Shown piece by piece: positions 6,322-12,191 of a stretch of 14,603 nt of DNA. Under the pieces are notes generated by a model. The model made no database searches and was not told where the DNA came from. It saw only the letters and a program-made list of their open reading frames with translations. The DNA comes from Methanobacteriota archaeon (GTDB lineage Archaea; Halobacteriota; Methanocellia; Methanocellales; Methanocellaceae): assembly GCA_023436075.1 (NCBI GenBank), contig JAEZKS010000047.1:1-14603 (forward strand). The letters are read 5' to 3'. Made by a program: the position numbers and the translations under genes. Position 1 is the stretch's first letter. The number at the start of each line of letters is the position of its first letter.

Positions 6322-7062
6322 ATGGAGCTTTCTGAACTGATACGCATGCTGGAAGAGATCGCCCCTCCAGAGCTTGCGGAGGAGATGGATAAGGGAAAAA
6401 TCGGCCTGATCGTCCCGGGGACGAGAGAAGTCAAAAAGGTAGCCACCGCGCTCGATCCCACACCTTATGTCATAAAAAAAGCGACAGAGGCGAAGGCCGA
6501 CGCGCTCATCGTCCATCACACGCTCATCTGGAACCCGGTCGCCATGATCGACCGGGAACTCGCCAACTCGCTTAAGATGCTGCTTGACAAACACATTTCG
6601 CTCTATTCAATGCACACCAACTTCGACCGTGCTCCAGGAGGCGTAAACGACACACTGGCGTCCCTGCTGGGGATGTCGAGCGTCGTTGCCATCGACCTCG
6701 CATGTGCCGGCATGGTCGAAAAGCAGAGCCTCACATCGTTCGCAGCCTCTGCGGCGAAGGCGCTGCAGACCGACATAGAAGTGGTCGGCCCGGCAGATAA
6801 AGAGGTCCGTACCGTCGTCACCTCGGCCGGCAGCGGGTTCAGGGAGGCGCTGACTGTCGCGAAGCGGCTTAACGCAGACGTGCTGCTCTCGTCCGAGCTC
6901 AAGCATGACGTGATCCGGGACCGGGGCGAGATAGCGCTGATAGCGGCTCCGCACTACTTCACCGAAGCGCCTGCTATGAAAAAGCTGGCGGAACAATTGA
7001 ACGCCGTGGTGCCCACGGAATTCATCGACGACCCGCCGGAGATCAGGGTGATCGGGCAGTGA
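6322..7062 (+). CDS. Nif3-like dinuclear metal-centre protein
   Basis: This 246-residue protein belongs to the Nif3/YbgI (DUF34) family: hexameric toroids with a two-metal site, labelled GTP cyclohydrolase I type 2 in some databases although the physiological reaction is unsettled. Metal ligands expected for the family are visible: H65-H66 (IVHHTLIW), H98 and D102 (HTNFD), and the C-terminal H211 and E215 (APHYFTEAP). SSELKHD (190-196) is the usual second conserved block. It is of the short type that lacks the inserted PII-like domain. The ATG at 6322 aligns with the family's first helix. A frame extension to 6304 would add only six residues and crosses the probable leader. Its stop overlaps the next start by 4 nt (GTGA), which implies translational coupling with the SWIM gene. 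Confidence 0.9.
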   Translation: MELSELIRMLEEIAPPELAEEMDKGKIGLIVPGTREVKKVATALDPTPYVIKKATEAKADALIVHHTLIWNPVAMIDRELANSLKMLLDKHISLYSMHTNFDRAPGGVNDTLASLLGMSSVVAIDLACAGMVEKQSLTSFAASAAKALQTDIEVVGPADKEVRTVVTSAGSGFREALTVAKRLNADVLLSSELKHDVIRDRGEIALIAAPHYFTEAPAMKKLAEQLNAVVPTEFIDDPPEIRVIGQ

Positions 7063-7412
7063 GTGCGCTGGATGCCCTCCAGGCTGCCGGCAGCCTCTCC
7101 GAAGAGCTAGAGCAGCGGATCGTCAGGGAATATGGCAACCGGGGACGGAAAGCAGTAGAGCTGGTACAGGCAGGCCGTGTCCGCAGGTACCGCGACTTCT
7201 TCGTTGTAGAGGGAAAAGAAGACCTGTACGTGGTCGAGGGCGACTTCTGCACCTGCCGCGACTACCTGTACCGACTGTCCCGGAATGGCGGGCTATGCTA
7301 CCACTCGCTGGCCGTGCACATCGCAGAAGCCACCGGAAAGTATACGCGCGTCGATGAGTGGTACTCGGACCACATCCTGCGGCGCGACTACGGGGAAGAG
7401 GAAGACATATGA
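7059..7412 (+). CDS. Small SWIM zinc-finger protein (117 aa)
   Basis: The protein carries one SWIM zinc finger, C64-x-C66-x13-C80-x-H82 (FCTCRDY...GLCYH), which predicts one bound zinc and DNA or protein contacts. Before it lies a helical N-terminus (SLSEELEQRIVREYGNRGRKAVELV) and a strand pair RRYRDFFVVEGKEDLYVVEGD, typical of the segment leading into SWIM. After it is a helix and an acidic tail (YGEEEDI). Stand-alone archaeal SWIM proteins of this size are known; some partner RecA/RadA paralogues in recombination, but no such partner is here. The GTG start at 7059 overlaps the Nif3 stop, and its TGA overlaps the next ATG (ATGA, 7409-7412). The gene is therefore locked in the middle of a coupled operon. 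Confidence 0.88.
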   Translation: MSALDALQAAGSLSEELEQRIVREYGNRGRKAVELVQAGRVRRYRDFFVVEGKEDLYVVEGDFCTCRDYLYRLSRNGGLCYHSLAVHIAEATGKYTRVDEWYSDHILRRDYGEEEDI

Positions 7413-7768
7413 AAGTCTGTATTCCATGCAACGAGCGAAAAGTCTCCCGCAACTTTGGAAAGGCCGATGAGTTCCTGATCATGACTGTCGAGGAAACCAG
7501 AGTCGTTTCTGCTGAGGTCGCTCCTAACCCCGGCCGTGAGAAGGTGAAGGTACCGTTGTTTGTCGCCGGACTCGGCGTTACCCACGTCATCGCAGGCGGC
7601 ATCGGCAACCCGGCCATTGGCGCTTTGAAGGGAGAAGGCATCGAGGTGATCTCCGGCGCGGAGGGGCCTGTTGAGACGGTTTTAGAGCGCTACTTCCTCG
7701 GTATGCTCGAAAGTAAGAAACTGAGTTGCGCAGGCGAAAACAAATGCGGGTTACAGCATCCGAAGTAG
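7409..7768 (+). CDS. Dinitrogenase iron-molybdenum cofactor family protein (NifX/NifB C-terminal type)
   Basis: This 119-residue protein has the Nitro_FeMo-Co fold, related to NifX, NafY and the C-terminal domain of NifB. Signs are the N-terminal MKVCIPCNE, RNFGKADEFLIMTVEE, and the glycine-rich core GVTHVIAGGIGNPAIGALKGEGIEVISGAEG. Such proteins bind Fe-S or FeMo-type clusters. Many methanogens carry several copies with no nitrogen-fixation role. C4 and C7 form an N-terminal CxxC, and the C-terminus has CAGENKC, so further metal or thiol binding is possible. The ATG at 7409 overlaps the SWIM stop by 4 nt. A longer frame back to 7358 lies inside the SWIM gene and is not supported. No nif structural genes are in the window. 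Confidence 0.88.
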   Translation: MKVCIPCNERKVSRNFGKADEFLIMTVEETRVVSAEVAPNPGREKVKVPLFVAGLGVTHVIAGGIGNPAIGALKGEGIEVISGAEGPVETVLERYFLGMLESKKLSCAGENKCGLQHPK

Positions 7769-7780
7769 CCTTGTTCAAGT

Positions 7781-7855
7781 ATAAGGCAATGAAAAATAAG
7801 CCTTGCAATTCCTTATGACCTGCCCGGACTCCCGTGCACGCGCGAGGCCGTCCGG
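7781..7855. terminator. Hairpins between convergent NifX-like and orc1 genes
   Basis: In the 128-bp convergent gap, ATAAGG (7781-7786) can pair with CCTTAT (7811-7816), or alternatively AAGGC (7783-7787) with GCCTT (7800-7804). A second stem, CCGGAC (7824-7829) with GTCCGG (7850-7855), follows. No long T-run accompanies them. Placement between 3' ends favours a role in transcript ending or protection. Confidence 0.35.
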
Positions 7856-7896
7856 CGGCGCCGTGCGATTTGTCGATGTTAAAATAGCGTAAGAGT

Positions 7897-9024
7897 TTAC
7901 AGGTCGATCCGCCGCTCGACTTCCTTCGGATCGTACTTCAGTGCCACCAGTCGGCTCTGCCCGCGTGTGCCCTTGCCAGTGCTGCTACAAGTGACAAGCT
8001 TCAGGCTCTCCAGCCGGTTCACCATCTCGTAAAAGGACGTGTAGCCAAGTCCGGTCTTTTCCTTGAAGCATTCGAACAGCTCGCCTGACATGAACTCCTG
8101 CTTGCCCGAGTCGACGATGCACTTCAGGATGATCTTCTCCTCTTTCTTCAGGCTACGGACCACATAGTTGAGATGCACGTAGCGCGAGCCTTCGTATGCC
8201 TTCTCCACATCCTCTGGAGAGACAGTCCGGCTAGCCCGACGTTCTGCGTTCAGCCCGGCCCGCTTCAGCATGTTGATGCCCACGCGCAGATCGCCTGCCT
8301 CCGCCGTGTAGCCGGTCACCACGTCGAGCACATCATCAGAGACCACGTTGGGGAAGAAGCCGTATTTTATCCGGTACTGCAGGATGTCCTTGATCTCCTC
8401 GCGGGAGTACTGCGGAAACACGATCTCCTCTGGCAGGAACACCGACTGTACCTGCGGACTCAAGTCCTTCGCCATGTCCAGCGTCATATCGCTCAGGATG
8501 GAGATCACGCCCACTTTAGCGCCGGGCTGCACCTCGTGCATGCGCAGCAGCGAATAGAGGACCTCGTCGATCTCCTTGCTCATCATCAGGTAGTTGATGT
8601 CGTCCAGCGCCACGATGAGCACTTTCTTCTTCTCGACCAGGTGCTTGGCAATCTGTGAGAAGAGTTTCTTGAACGAGATGCCGGAGGACGGCGGCGGGTA
8701 GCCGGACAGCTTCTTGAATATCTGGGCGAAGATCGCGTAGCGCGTCGAGTCGACCTGACAGTTGATGTAGACAGGCAGCACCTTCTGGGTGACCTTCTCT
8801 ACTTCCTCGAAGACCTTCATCACTGCGGAAGTCTTGCCAGTGCCTGGCGCGCCACGACAGTAGGCGTTGAGCGGCGTGGCGCCGCGGATCGCGGGAGCTA
8901 TGCTGAACTGGAGCGACTTCATCTGTGACTCACGGTGCAGGAGATTCTCCGGCAGGAAGTCGAGCTCGAAGTACTGCTCCTCCCGGAAGATGGTCTGGTC
9001 CCACAGTAGCATGTCCTTGTTCAT
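7897..9024 (-). CDS. Orc1/Cdc6-family replication initiator (AAA+ ATPase)
   Basis: This is an archaeal Orc1/Cdc6 homologue of 375 residues that should bind origin DNA and recruit the MCM helicase. Walker A is GAPGTGKT (58-65). Walker B is LIVALDDI (136-143), ending in Asp-Asp where most homologues have Asp-Glu. Sensor 2 GDLRVGINML lies near residue 243. The C-terminal third is a winged helix (about 295-370) with FMSGELFECF and YTSFYEMVNRLESLKLV. The DDINYLM variant is familiar from methanogen secondary Cdc6 paralogues, so this may not be the main initiator. The start is firm: a GGAGG at 9031-9035 lies six nt before the ATG, and a TATA-like TAGTATATTAATAG is at 9075-9088. The 572-bp region upstream is a natural place to look for an origin, though I see no clear ORB. 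Confidence 0.92.
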   Translation of the reverse strand: MNKDMLLWDQTIFREEQYFELDFLPENLLHRESQMKSLQFSIAPAIRGATPLNAYCRGAPGTGKTSAVMKVFEEVEKVTQKVLPVYINCQVDSTRYAIFAQIFKKLSGYPPPSSGISFKKLFSQIAKHLVEKKKVLIVALDDINYLMMSKEIDEVLYSLLRMHEVQPGAKVGVISILSDMTLDMAKDLSPQVQSVFLPEEIVFPQYSREEIKDILQYRIKYGFFPNVVSDDVLDVVTGYTAEAGDLRVGINMLKRAGLNAERRASRTVSPEDVEKAYEGSRYVHLNYVVRSLKKEEKIILKCIVDSGKQEFMSGELFECFKEKTGLGYTSFYEMVNRLESLKLVTCSSTGKGTRGQSRLVALKYDPKEVERRIDL

Positions 9025-9030
9025 CAGCGG

Positions 9031-9035
9031 CCTCC
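9031..9035 (-). promoter_or_regulatory. Strong ribosome-binding site for orc1/cdc6
   Basis: GGAGG on the minus strand, six nt before the ATG at 9024, is the best Shine-Dalgarno match in the window and fixes the start codon. Several neighbours look leaderless, so this gene has a different initiation mode. Confidence 0.7.
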
Positions 9036-9074
9036 GACAGTATTACTTTCAATCAGGTTGTCTATGCGCTTACC

Positions 9075-9088
9075 CTATTAATATACTA
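9075..9088 (-). promoter_or_regulatory. Probable TATA box for orc1/cdc6
   Basis: Minus-strand TAGTATATTAATAG is centred near 9082. That predicts a start near 9056 and a leader of about 32 nt that includes the GGAGG. Confidence 0.45.
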
Positions 9089-9596
9089 ACCGGGATGCGC
9101 AGCGAAAGTATTCGTTTTATTGAGATAAATAGCTTCTGTGTGCCTGTTTTTAGTATTTTCGGAACGATGCAAGGACATGAGACGATAGAAGCTGATAATA
9201 GATGATAAAAAAGGGCAGGACAATCGTCGCATGCTCTGCCAGGGCTTCGACAATAGAGGCAGAGGCCCGGTTGCGTGCGTTATCGTCCAGATCTTTCGAC
9301 TTCGAACATTCGGAACTGTTTTAGGCCGCAGCGAACGCAGCGGATACACAGCGAACGCAGATTCTGTTTAAAAGGGCTAAAACCTAAAGTTGCTGCGTTC
9401 GCTGCGTGGCGAAGCCTGCGTTCTCTGCGGCCTAAAAACTTCGCTCTGGTACCGCGACGCATTGAGAAAACAACAACTTAGGCAAGAGAGCCCCGGGCTT
9501 TGACAGGAGAGCCTGAGGCCCAGCCATTGACAAGAGCTGCCTCCGCAGCGGTCACGCGCGCGACCGGTCCACTGGGCCCTCGTGTAACGGCCTGGC
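9089..9596. other. Gene-free region upstream of orc1/cdc6
   Basis: I see no credible protein gene in this stretch of roughly 500 bp. Short open frames on both strands cover the repeat element and look like repeat-derived frames (runs of Arg, Ser, Leu). It contains an AT-rich portion (9105-9215), a small stem TCTGCC (9235-9240)/GGCAGA (9258-9263), the large 9-mer hairpin (9319-9437), and a GC-rich tail (9481-9560) in which CARGAG recurs at 9483, 9504 and 9531, each of the last two preceded by TTGA. As DNA next to an initiator gene it may include a replication origin, but no ORB-like motif was recognised. Confidence 0.5.
9319..9437. repeat. Large inverted repeat with arms made of 9-bp units
   Basis: The left arm (9319-9360) starts TTTTAGGCCGCAG. 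The right arm (9392-9437), read on the minus strand, starts with the same 13 bases. Within the arms 9-bp units recur: GGCCGCAGC (9324-9332), GAACGCAGC (9333-9341) and GAACGCAGA (9353-9361) on the plus strand; GGCCGCAGA (9424-9432), GAACGCAGG (9415-9423) and GAACGCAGC (9392-9400) on the minus strand. The loop is about 31 nt. It lies after the ferredoxin-like gene (stop at 9597) and before orc1. Confidence 0.75.
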
Positions 9597-10427
9597 TTAC
9601 CTGACCATCTCAAGGAACTCCTCGATATACATCGCCCCCGGTAATGGCATCGCACCTCTGGCCGGTTCTACAGGGAATATTTTCAGCGCGCGTGGCTTGC
9701 AGGCAGATTCGCAGCGTCCGCAACCCTTGCACCTGCCTGTGTCAATCAGAGGACCGTCGCGCATGTCGATCCTGATGGCGCCGAAGGGGCATGCCGGCAC
9801 ACAGTTCGTACACCTTGTGCATTCGTCCGGCGCCACGACCTTCGCAACTCCGAGGCCTGTGATGCCATCCAGGAAAGCCCGGGATGCGTCTTTCGTCTTG
9901 AAGGCAAGGCAGCAGCAGGGGCAACACGAGCACAGTTCGACAGTCGTAACCGGGTCTGCACCAAGCGCTCGCAATTCCGCCCTGGACCAGATCACGTTGC
10001 TGACCAGGCCGAGCGACCGGGCTCGTTCGATGTGTGCCAGCGCTTCGTCCTTCGAGATCGAGTGAACTCGCCCGTGCAGGCTCATGTTGCGTGCGCCTCG
10101 GCCGAGGAACAGGCATCCGAGGCCGACTGGATATTCCTGGCAGCCGTGCGCTTCCCGGCACATGCAGACGTCGGTAGCGGCGATGTAAGAAGAAGCTTCA
10201 ATCAGGCGTTTTGCGGCATCGAAGGGCAATACAGACGGGTTTCTGTTGATCGCCGCATCCACAGGGATGGTGACCACTTTGAGCCGTTTTCTGGAGGCAA
10301 AGCGGTTGATCAGCGCTCCCGCCAGAGGCAGCCGGGACAGTTTTAGCCCCAGGCGGACCATGTGGTATGCGATCGCGCCAGCGACCCCATAGCCCTTGCC
10401 TCCGGCAGCCATGTCTTTTCCCGGCAT
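9597..10427 (-). CDS. Cysteine-rich 4Fe-4S binding protein (276 aa)
   Basis: The C-terminus holds two ferredoxin-type 4Fe-4S motifs: C203-x2-C206-x2-C209-x3-C213-P and C233-x2-C236-x2-C239-x3-C243, where Lys replaces the usual Pro. Upstream are two unusual cysteine blocks, C88-x-C90-x5-C96-x8-C105 (VCMCREAHGC...GLGC) and a dense run C166-S-C-C-P-C-C-C173 (ELCSCCPCCCLAF), likely extra metal or Fe-S sites. This layout occurs in annotated '4Fe-4S dicluster/ferredoxin' proteins of anaerobes whose partners are unknown. The N-terminus (residues 14-40) is hydrophobic to amphipathic, possibly a membrane anchor, but not a clear signal peptide. The protein probably moves electrons. The ATG at 10427 fits a leaderless mRNA from the TATA-like TTTTTAAAGG near 10449-10458. 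An in-frame ATG at 10412 is an alternative. Confidence 0.85.
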   Translation of the reverse strand: MPGKDMAAGGKGYGVAGAIAYHMVRLGLKLSRLPLAGALINRFASRKRLKVVTIPVDAAINRNPSVLPFDAAKRLIEASSYIAATDVCMCREAHGCQEYPVGLGCLFLGRGARNMSLHGRVHSISKDEALAHIERARSLGLVSNVIWSRAELRALGADPVTTVELCSCCPCCCLAFKTKDASRAFLDGITGLGVAKVVAPDECTRCTNCVPACPFGAIRIDMRDGPLIDTGRCKGCGRCESACKPRALKIFPVEPARGAMPLPGAMYIEEFLEMVR

Positions 10428-10448
10428 ACGGGTAATGTTGAGTATGTA

Positions 10449-10460
10449 CCTTTAAAAACT
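10449..10460 (-). promoter_or_regulatory. Probable TATA box for the 4Fe-4S protein gene
   Basis: Minus-strand AGTTTTTAAAGG is centred about 27 nt before the ATG at 10427, consistent with a leaderless transcript. Confidence 0.45.
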
Positions 10461-10700
10461 TCTCTATGATGGCCAGGAACAGACTTGTTGCGAAAGCGTC
10501 TGTACGATGCTACCACTCTTTTCTACGGTCTCCGCTTAGCTCACGGGTCAGCACGCCGACGAGATCACGGTGTTTCTTCAGTATATCGTGCCACGCACGA
10601 TGCTTTTCGGCGAGAAAGTATCGTCTTCCTTGCTTCCTGCGATGAGTCCATTAATGGCAACTTCGCCGCAGACTATGATTACGAGCTTGCGCCCGGCTCC
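10461..10700. other. Gene-poor divergent intergenic region
   Basis: The whole gap 10428-10736 (309 bp) separates the divergent 4Fe-4S and trmO genes. A plus-strand open frame (10485-10733) is not protein-like and would run through the trmO promoter, so I reject it. A 6-bp stem ACAGAC/GTCTGT lies at 10479-10503. The minus-strand stretch 10510-10650 looks like a broken small gene and is listed separately. Confidence 0.4.
10510..10650 (-). pseudogene. Possible remnant of a small gene
   Basis: A 46-codon minus-strand open stretch ends at the TAG 10512-10510 and includes FLAEKHRAWHDILKKHRDL and TRELSGDRRKEW. This is a helix-rich charged composition that looks like a real protein end. It has no ATG, GTG or TTG at a usable place and a stop codon (10653-10651) directly before it. 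An ATG one base out of register (10651-10649) begins MDSSQEARK. A single frameshift could therefore join a start to this tail. No family is recognised. Confidence 0.25.
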
Positions 10701-10714
10701 CGGATTTATATATC
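10701..10714. promoter_or_regulatory. Near-palindromic TATA box before trmO
   Basis: The near-palindrome made of GGATTTATATATCC (10702-10715) has its centre about 28 nt before the ATG at 10737. It can be read as a TATA box on either strand, so it could serve trmO to the right and the broken small gene to the left. Confidence 0.45.
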
Positions 10715-10736
10715 CGTACCTCCATACGAATAAGCG

Positions 10737-11186
10737 ATGGAGAAGCTGATGGTAACACAAATCGGTTACGTCCGCAACACAGCCACGCCGGACACGCGCT
10801 CGGAGGAGTTCCGGCACCTCGTATCTGAGATCGTGATAGATGAGACGTACGCCGATGGCCTCATGGGCGTCGAGGAGAACGAGCTGCTGACCATCGTCTT
10901 TTACTTCGACCGTAACTACGGAGACTACAAATTGCATCTGCATCCGAGGGGAGACGAGACACGACCGATCACAGGCGTGTTCAACACCCGGAGCCAGTTC
11001 CGGCCCAGCCCGGTCGGCGTCACCGTGGCAAAGCTTAAGGCGCGAAAGGGCAATACGCTGGTGGTCGAAGGCCTGGACGCGCTGGACGGGACGCCCGTCC
11101 TTGACATCAAGCCGTTCGTGCGGACCTTTGATATGGGTGAGGAGCCGGATGATCCAGGGAAAGACCGAGCTAGAAGGCCTCATTAA
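10737..11186 (+). CDS. trmO: TrmO/TsaA-family tRNA methyltransferase-like protein
   Basis: The 149 residues match the TsaA/TrmO (UPF0066) beta-barrel family. The bacterial enzyme uses SAM to N6-methylate threonylcarbamoyl-A37 in tRNA. Landmarks are IGYVRN near the N-terminus, the core FNTRSQFRPSPVGVTVAKL, and the hallmark LDGTPVLDIKPFV near the C-terminus. Archaeal members vary, and the exact target in methanogens is not certain. Two starts are possible. The ATG at 10737 fits a leaderless mRNA. The ATG at 10749 has GGAG at 10739-10742, six nt before it, and also fits the family N-terminus. The 3' end overlaps the dut gene by 38 nt in another frame, which makes the final residues (GKDRARRPH) a possible lineage-specific tail. 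Confidence 0.88.
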   Translation: MEKLMVTQIGYVRNTATPDTRSEEFRHLVSEIVIDETYADGLMGVEENELLTIVFYFDRNYGDYKLHLHPRGDETRPITGVFNTRSQFRPSPVGVTVAKLKARKGNTLVVEGLDALDGTPVLDIKPFVRTFDMGEEPDDPGKDRARRPH

Positions 11187-11658
11187 GGCCGGGCTATTGA
11201 CAGAAGCGGTGGACGCAACAGCACAGACGCAGGTGAACGGCCTGGAATTGACCGTCGCCAGAGTGGAAGCGCTGTATGGCCCCGGACGGATCGGATTCGA
11301 CAACGCCGACCGGATGCTGCCGCAGTACAAGCAGCTTGACTGGGGTCGGGACGACTGGCTCTACCTGCGCGAAGGCTGCTACAAGATCGTGTTCAACGAG
11401 GTCGTCTCCATACCGAAAGACATGTGCGCCATAGCACGTCCGCGCTCCAGCCTGCTGCGCATGGGCGTGACCGTGGAGACCGCCGTATGGGACGCCGGAT
11501 ACAAGGGCCGCAGCGAAGCATTGCTGATCGTCTACAACCAGGCCGGGTTCTACCTTAAAAAGAACGCCCGCGCGGTGCAGCTTTTGTTCATGCGGCTCGA
11601 GAACGCCGTGAAGCATGGCTATAGTGGGCGCTATCAACACGAGAACATCGAAAACTGA
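11149..11658 (+). CDS. dut: Archaeal dUTP diphosphatase (dCTP deaminase/dUTPase superfamily)
   Basis: The enzyme hydrolyses dUTP to dUMP and PPi, keeping uracil out of DNA and feeding dTMP synthesis. The 169 residues match archaeal-type Dut. The key trimer-interface motif RPRSSLLRMG is at residues 97-106 and the metal/nucleotide Asp region WDAGYKG at 114-120. EALLIVYNQ and the C-terminal GYSGRYQHENI loop are typical of this archaeal family. Some archaeal relatives are bifunctional dCTP deaminase/dUTPases; the sequence around 114-125 favours a plain dUTPase, but I cannot exclude the other activity. The ATG at 11149 is preceded by a GGTGAGG at 11136-11142. An upstream TTG frame start (11101) lies deep in trmO and adds unrelated residues. 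It is co-transcribed with trmO and converges with the peroxiredoxin-like pair, only 12 nt from its stop. Confidence 0.9.
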   Translation: MIQGKTELEGLIKAGLLTEAVDATAQTQVNGLELTVARVEALYGPGRIGFDNADRMLPQYKQLDWGRDDWLYLREGCYKIVFNEVVSIPKDMCAIARPRSSLLRMGVTVETAVWDAGYKGRSEALLIVYNQAGFYLKKNARAVQLLFMRLENAVKHGYSGRYQHENIEN

Positions 11659-11670
11659 CGTGTCCGGCGC

Positions 11671-12186
11671 CTAATCAAGCTGGATGGACCGGATGGCCGA
11701 TTCGCCGTGTGACGTGCCCATGCCCCGGAGCCTGTCCACGATCTCGTCTGCAGGCGTGACGTCGGCGGGCTCGCGGATCATTTTTCGGTAGCGGACGACG
11801 CCGTTCTTGTCAATCAGGAACAGGGCGGGGGAAGCTGTTTCAGCAGCATTGTCGTAGACGCCGTAATTCTGGCTGATCCGGCCGCCGGGATCGCTGATCA
11901 CGTGAAAAGGCAGGTGCAGATCGAGCGCCATGTCCCTGGCTTCGACGAAACCGTCCGTGCCGATCACAATGACGTCGCCGTCCAGCCGGACGATGTCGTC
12001 GAACTTTTTTGCCATCTGCATGATCTCTTCCCGGCAGGCCTGACACTGGCTGCTGCTGTAAAAGAAGAGGACCAGATCGTTCCTGCCCCTATAGTCCACC
12101 AGGTTAATGTCGTGGTAAGTGACGTCCTGCGCCCTGAACCCCGGCGCCTGATCCCCGACATCCGCCTTTCCGTGCATGCCGTACAT
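11671..12186 (-). CDS. Peroxiredoxin-like redoxin with CxxC, second copy
   Basis: This 171-residue AhpC/TSA-type thioredoxin-fold protein has the Prx N-terminal layout DxAPxF (DQAPGF, 12-17), a conserved FFY strand at 41-43, and C48-x2-C51 followed by REE. It then has IGTDG (75-79), LPFHVISDP (92-100) and FLIDKNGVVR (123-132). C51 aligns with the peroxidatic Cys, while C48 occupies the place of the usual Thr and the FYP proline is lost. A thiol-disulfide oxidoreductase or atypical peroxidase is likely. The ATG at 12186 is chosen because it gives gap-free alignment and identical length to the upstream paralogue, and GGTGAG lies at 12196-12191. A GTG at 12195 that overlaps the upstream stop is the alternative. 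Confidence 0.86.
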   Translation of the reverse strand: MYGMHGKADVGDQAPGFRAQDVTYHDINLVDYRGRNDLVLFFYSSSQCQACREEIMQMAKKFDDIVRLDGDVIVIGTDGFVEARDMALDLHLPFHVISDPGGRISQNYGVYDNAAETASPALFLIDKNGVVRYRKMIREPADVTPADEIVDRLRGMGTSHGESAIRSIQLD

Positions 12187-12191
12187 ATTGC

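Noticed and set aside
7409..7768. Nitrogen-fixation locus
   Set aside because: Nif3-like and NifX-type proteins are widespread in non-fixing archaea. No nifH, nifD, nifK or nifE is in the window.
9025..9110. ORB-type origin boxes next to orc1/cdc6
   Set aside because: A weak TTGAAAGTAA-like string occurs in the leader, but it does not match known ORB or mini-ORB sequences well and is single. I do not call an origin.
9319..9437. CRISPR array
   Set aside because: The 9-bp units are contiguous or nearly so and arranged as inverted arms. There are no 20-40 bp spacers between identical direct repeats and no cas genes nearby.
9275..9481. Short open frames in both directions over the inverted repeat upstream of orc1
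   Set aside because: The 9-bp unit is a multiple of three, so repeat arms stay open in several frames. The products are repeat artefacts with no start signals.
10485..10733. An 82-codon plus-strand open frame before trmO
   Set aside because: It starts with TTG, has no ribosome-binding site, is not protein-like in composition, and includes the trmO promoter.
10578..11330. A 250-codon minus-strand open frame across trmO and the start of dut
   Set aside because: It is antisense to two recognised genes and has no motif. Only its last part overlaps the possible small-gene remnant, in a different frame.
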